Of a DNA stretch of 17,861 bases, positions 14,998 to 17,861 are shown piece by piece. The position numbers were made by a program, and so were the translations under genes. This stretch comes from DATDCV01 sp036524155 (GTDB lineage: Bacteria > Verrucomicrobiota > Verrucomicrobiia > Limisphaerales > UBA8199): the NCBI GenBank assembly GCA_036524155.1, contig DATDCV010000490.1, forward strand, positions 1 to 17,861. Direction: 5' to 3'. The stretch's first letter is position 1; each line of letters opens with the position of its first letter. The notes beneath the pieces are model-generated. The model made no database searches, was not told the DNA's origin, and saw only the letters and a program-made list of their open reading frames with translations.

Positions 14998-15291
14998 ATG
15001 CCGAAGCAGAAAATAACGAAACAAAAGGTGGTGTTTTCTTACACTGCGCCCCAGGCTCAGGCGGTTTTGGTCGCGGGCGATTTCACGGGCTGGCAACAAG
15101 CACCCGTGGCGATGAAAAAGAGCAAATCGGGGGTTTGGAAGAAGACAATCTCTTTGCCGCCCGGGCGATACGAATACCGGTTGCTCGTGGACGGCGAATG
15201 GAGGGACGACCCGCAGTGCGCGCTCCGCCAGCCGAACCAGTTCGGCGGCGAGAATTGCGTGTGCGTCGTCGAGGCGCCGGCGCCGGCGTGA
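14998..15291 (+). CDS. Small stand-alone glycogen-binding domain protein (CBM48/AMPK-beta type)
   Basis: 97 residues, nearly all one carbohydrate-binding module of the isoamylase-N/AMPK-beta type. The strand pattern is VVFSYTAPQAQAVLVAGDFTGW (GDFTGW at 27-32), then MKKSKSGVWKKTISLPPG, then YEYRLLVDGEWRDDP with the conserved Trp, and NQFGGENCVCVV at the end. The Trp residues in GDFTGW and GVW, with the following Lys, are the usual alpha-glucan contacts. There is no signal peptide and no catalytic domain, so it is cytoplasmic and probably binds glycogen or acts as an adaptor subunit. Single-domain proteins of this type are common in PVC and delta-proteobacterial genomes. It ends in APAPA and is followed by a strong palindrome. 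It has a clear GAGGT ribosome-binding site. Confidence 0.88.
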   Translation: MPKQKITKQKVVFSYTAPQAQAVLVAGDFTGWQQAPVAMKKSKSGVWKKTISLPPGRYEYRLLVDGEWRDDPQCALRQPNQFGGENCVCVVEAPAPA

Positions 15292-15343
15292 TTGTGACCG
15301 GGGGGTTAGCCAGGATATTTCATCGACCACCCAACCGAGCACA

Positions 15344-15416
15344 GATTGTAGGCGCCGACGTAAGGCGAAAGCAACGCAGTCTGCCACCGTTTCGCCTTAC
15401 GTCGGCGCCTACAATC
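15344..15416. repeat. Palindromic element with 27-bp perfect arms between convergent genes
   Basis: Arms at 15344-15370 and 15390-15416 are perfect reverse complements of 27 bp, with a 19-nt loop. The arm core is TAGGCGCCGACGTAAGGCG. The element lies 52 bp after the stop of the glycogen-binding gene and 17 bp from the stop of the convergent M48 protease gene. It could end transcription from both sides. There is no T-tract like that of a textbook intrinsic terminator, and the perfect long arms look more like a recently acquired palindromic repeat. Confidence 0.85.
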
Positions 15417-15433
15417 GCTATAGAATATTGGGT

Positions 15434-16705
15434 TTAGCCGATTTTCCGCAGCGCCGCCTCCCGTTCCAGCAAGGTCGGATGCGAATAGTAGAAGGCGCTG
15501 TAGCAGGGGTGGGGGACAAGGTTGCTGAGGTTCTTCTCGTTCAGCTTGCGCAGTGCTCCGATTAACGACTGCGGCTCCGTCATCACCCGGGCCGCGAATG
15601 CGTCCGCCTGGTATTCATAACGACGCGACCACCAGTGCGCGATGGGGGACAGCCAGAAGGTAGCAACGCCCGCCAGCAGCCCGAATAACAGCAGCGCGGG
15701 CGCAAGGCTGCCCGGACTGAACCCGAAGCTGTGGTAAAACCAGGGCTGCCCGGCAAGGACCGCCAGCAGATAGAACCCCGCCAGCGACCCCAGCGCCGAA
15801 ACAACCATCATCCTCGGAATGTGCTTCTTTTTGTAGTGGCCGATCTCGTGAGCCAAAACCGCCTCCAACTCCGGCTCCGTCAACTCCTGGACCAGCGTAT
15901 CGAACAGCACGATCTTCCGGAACCGGCCGAAGCCGGTGAAAAACGCATTCGAGTGGCGTGACCGTTTGCTGCCGTCCATCACCTGGATGCTCCGGGCCCG
16001 GAACCGAGTGCGGTCCGCGAGGCGCAGCAACCGATCGCGCAGAGCACCCTCCGGGAGCGGTGTGAATTTGTTGAAGAGCGGCAGGATCAACACCGGCGCC
16101 AGCACTGTCATCAGGAGCTGGAAAACCATCAAAACGCCCCACGCCCAAAGCCACCACCGGCTGCCGGCCCATTCCGCCAGCTTCAACACCAGTGCCAGCA
16201 GGGGATAGCCGAGCACAGCGGCCAGCAGCAGCCCCTTCAACCGGTCGGTCCACCACAGCTTTGGCGTTGTGGTATTAAAGCCGAAACGTTCCTCGAGCCG
16301 GAACTGAGCATACCAGTCCATCGGCAGGCCGGGTAACGCCAGCGCCACTCCGGTGAGGAACAGAAACGCCGCCAGCGCCCACACGCCAGTGCCCAGAGCC
16401 CCGGAGAACCAGTTGAAGGCCCAAGGCAAAAGCCCGCTGAACAAAACCGCGGCGAGAACTATCGCATCGCAGGTCAACTCGCATACGTGGAATCGCCCTT
16501 TGGCAAGGGTATACTGCACCGTTTTGGCGTAGGTCGGCTCATCGATTATGCCTTTGAACGCCTCCGGCACCGCGTCCGCATGCGCCGACACGTGCCTGCG
16601 GTTGAGCCGCTCGAGGGCCATCTGCACGACCCATTTGGCCACGATAGTCCCCAGTGCAAGCCAGGCGAACCAGCACGCTGAGCTGTCAAAACTCAAACCG
16701 CACAT
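15434..16705 (-). CDS. M48 family membrane metalloprotease (Ste24/CAAX-protease-like)
   Basis: 423 residues with several hydrophobic segments before and after the active site, as in Ste24p and HtpX-related proteases. The zinc motif HEIGHYKKKH has H286, E287 and H290. The third ligand is E364 in YEYQADAFA, with D368 conserved. FNKFTPLPEGALRDRLLRLA and SNAFFTGFGRFRKIVLFDTL upstream of HEIGH, and the final FYYSHPTLLER, are typical of the Ste24 branch. It likely cleaves membrane or misfolded substrates at the inner membrane; bacterial substrates are not established. The ATG at 16705 overlaps the end of the dapL gene by 20 bp on the same strand, suggesting one transcript and translational coupling. 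TTG at 16696 is an alternative start. Confidence 0.92.
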   Translation of the reverse strand: MCGLSFDSSACWFAWLALGTIVAKWVVQMALERLNRRHVSAHADAVPEAFKGIIDEPTYAKTVQYTLAKGRFHVCELTCDAIVLAAVLFSGLLPWAFNWFSGALGTGVWALAAFLFLTGVALALPGLPMDWYAQFRLEERFGFNTTTPKLWWTDRLKGLLLAAVLGYPLLALVLKLAEWAGSRWWLWAWGVLMVFQLLMTVLAPVLILPLFNKFTPLPEGALRDRLLRLADRTRFRARSIQVMDGSKRSRHSNAFFTGFGRFRKIVLFDTLVQELTEPELEAVLAHEIGHYKKKHIPRMMVVSALGSLAGFYLLAVLAGQPWFYHSFGFSPGSLAPALLLFGLLAGVATFWLSPIAHWWSRRYEYQADAFAARVMTEPQSLIGALRKLNEKNLSNLVPHPCYSAFYYSHPTLLEREAALRKIG

Positions 16706-17861
16706 CGGCGAGGCGCCGCTGGATCTCGCTCAGGATTCTCTGCTCGTCCGCGGCATCTTTGGCGACGAAGGTAACGCTGAAGCGCAGGTACGGGCCGGCG
16801 TCGTCCCACGGCACGGTCGAGATCAGTTTCTCCGTGATCAGCCACTGAGAGACATCCTCGGCGGTGGCGAAGCGGACCGACGTGCCATCGGATTTTGCCG
16901 CCGCGCGGGGTGCCTTCACGTAAAGGAAGAACGAGCCTTTGGGTTTCGCGGCCTGGAAACCGGCGCGCCGCAGCACCTGCACCAACGCGTCCATCCGGCG
17001 CGAATACTTAGCCGCAATTGTTCGAGTGATCTCCGGATGGTCCAGGCCGTAGGCCGCGGCGTGCTGGATGGCGAGGAACTGCCCCGAGTCCGTGTTGTCC
17101 TTGATGTCGCCGTAGGCTCTGACCAGCAGGTCGTTGCCGGCGACGAAACCGCAGCGCCAGCCGGTCATGTTGAAGCTCTTGCTCGCCGAATGCAGCTCGA
17201 CGCCGACATCCTTGGCACCCGGGGTGGCCAGGAAGCTCAATGGTCTGCCCTCGAACACGAGCGCGGCGTACGCGGCGTCGTGGATGATGACCAGAGAATT
17301 GGCTTTGGCAAAGGCGATGGCCTGGGCAAAGAACTCGGGCGTAGCGCTGGCGCCGGTCGGGTTATTCGGATAATTCAACACTAGTACTTTCGCGTGCTTG
17401 AGGACCTCGGAAGGTATGGATTGAAGGTCCGGCAGAAAGCGGTTTGATTCGGTCAACGGCAGGTTATGCACGCGGCCGCCGTAGTACTTGGCGTGAGTGC
17501 CAAACACTGGGTAGCCGGGAGTGGTCATCAGCGCGTAATCGCCCGGGTTGATGAGGGCGGCCGGCAAAATTGAGAGCGCGGCCTTGCTGCCGATCGAATG
17601 GATGACTTCCTTCTCGGGGTCGATACCTTTCACGCCGCAAACGCGCTCGAGATATCGCGCCGCAGCTCGCTTAAGCACGTCATCCCCGTTGTCGGCATAG
17701 CCGCGGTTTTCAGGCTTCCGCGCTTCCGTGCCGAGCGCGTCAACCACTTCCGGAAAGGCCATCTCGTCGGGTTCCCCCACGCCCATGTCGATGATCTCGG
17801 CGCCGGGATGCGCCACCATCGCGGCGCGCCGGGCGCGCTTGATCTTCTCGAACTTGTAGAT
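16686..17861 (-). CDS. dapL: LL-diaminopimelate aminotransferase DapL, 5' end outside the window
   Basis: PLP enzyme that converts tetrahydrodipicolinate directly to LL-diaminopimelate for lysine and peptidoglycan. 391 codons are visible plus the stop. The frame remains open to base 17861, and the residues before the internal ATG at 17819 (IYKFEKIKRARRAA) look like genuine N-terminal family sequence, so 17819 is not the true start. IIDMGVGEPDE, NRGYADNGDDVLKRA, SIGSKAALSILPAALINPGD, TTPGYPVFGTH, LNYPNNPTGA and the PLP-lysine motif SASKSFNMTGWRCGF (Lys codon at 17178-17180) follow in family order. The NxxGYADNG segment near the N-terminus favours DapL over a general class I/II aminotransferase. 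The M48 gene overlaps its 3' end by 20 bp. DapL is a hallmark of Chlamydiae and Verrucomicrobia. Confidence 0.9.
   Translation of the reverse strand: MYKFEKIKRARRAAMVAHPGAEIIDMGVGEPDEMAFPEVVDALGTEARKPENRGYADNGDDVLKRAAARYLERVCGVKGIDPEKEVIHSIGSKAALSILPAALINPGDYALMTTPGYPVFGTHAKYYGGRVHNLPLTESNRFLPDLQSIPSEVLKHAKVLVLNYPNNPTGASATPEFFAQAIAFAKANSLVIIHDAAYAALVFEGRPLSFLATPGAKDVGVELHSASKSFNMTGWRCGFVAGNDLLVRAYGDIKDNTDSGQFLAIQHAAAYGLDHPEITRTIAAKYSRRMDALVQVLRRAGFQAAKPKGSFFLYVKAPRAAAKSDGTSVRFATAEDVSQWLITEKLISTVPWDDAGPYLRFSVTFVAKDAADEQRILSEIQRRLADVRFEF

Overview
The window is a stretch of high-GC bacterial chromosome, most likely from a member of the Verrucomicrobiota (Limisphaerales/Pedosphaera-like soil or sediment lineage). 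Three things point that way. The right end carries an LL-diaminopimelate aminotransferase (DapL), the lysine/peptidoglycan route typical of the Chlamydiae-Verrucomicrobia group. There is an exported PQQ-like beta-propeller protein with the 'FRGPNGTG' N-terminal motif common in PVC bacteria, and a secreted CAP protein ending in a '...FFRLRK' tail of a kind I associate with verrucomicrobial exported proteins. The intergenic spaces also hold long palindromic repeats. The taxonomic call is an inference from gene content; no rRNA is present.

Layout, left to right. At 1-957 (minus) is the N-terminal part of ribulokinase AraB, cut by the window edge. A heptamer tandem repeat and a 114-bp palindromic element separate it from the PQQ-like propeller gene (minus) and a cationic-amino-acid-type APC permease (minus, TTG start). 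A divergent gap leads to a single-domain response regulator (plus). Next comes a plus-strand run of exported enzymes: a CAP-domain protein, a second copy of the 114-bp palindrome, an S1/P1-type zinc nuclease and a DUF885 metallopeptidase-like protein. A convergent minus-strand block follows: a Tat-exported TIM-barrel protein of unrecognised family, the heptose-phosphate adenylyltransferase RfaE2, and the menaquinone/ubiquinone methyltransferase UbiE/MenG with an unusual insertion. A second response regulator with an expanded phosphorylation-site loop (plus) is divergent from ubiE. Then come a sugar epimerase/isomerase of the tagatose-3-epimerase type (minus), a small stand-alone glycogen-binding (CBM48/AMPK-type) protein (plus), a Ste24-like M48 membrane protease (minus) and DapL (minus, 5' end outside the window).

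The genes do not form one dedicated pathway. They are a mix of housekeeping functions (DapL, MenG, RfaE2), sugar metabolism (AraB, the epimerase, the glycogen-binding domain) and exported degradation enzymes (nuclease, peptidase, CAP, TIM barrel), with two orphan receivers. I did not find a clear novel multi-gene system, phage, IS element or CRISPR array. The most distinctive signals are (i) at least three families of long, near-perfect palindromic elements placed just downstream of stop codons, (ii) a Tat-exported TIM-barrel protein whose N-terminal region contains a duplicated helix-turn-helix-like RNW-x-L-x-P module, (iii) a roughly 30-residue insertion in the SAM-binding domain of UbiE/MenG, and (iv) a receiver domain with an extended loop after the phospho-aspartate. 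Most genes have no recognisable Shine-Dalgarno sequence, and several use TTG or GTG starts.
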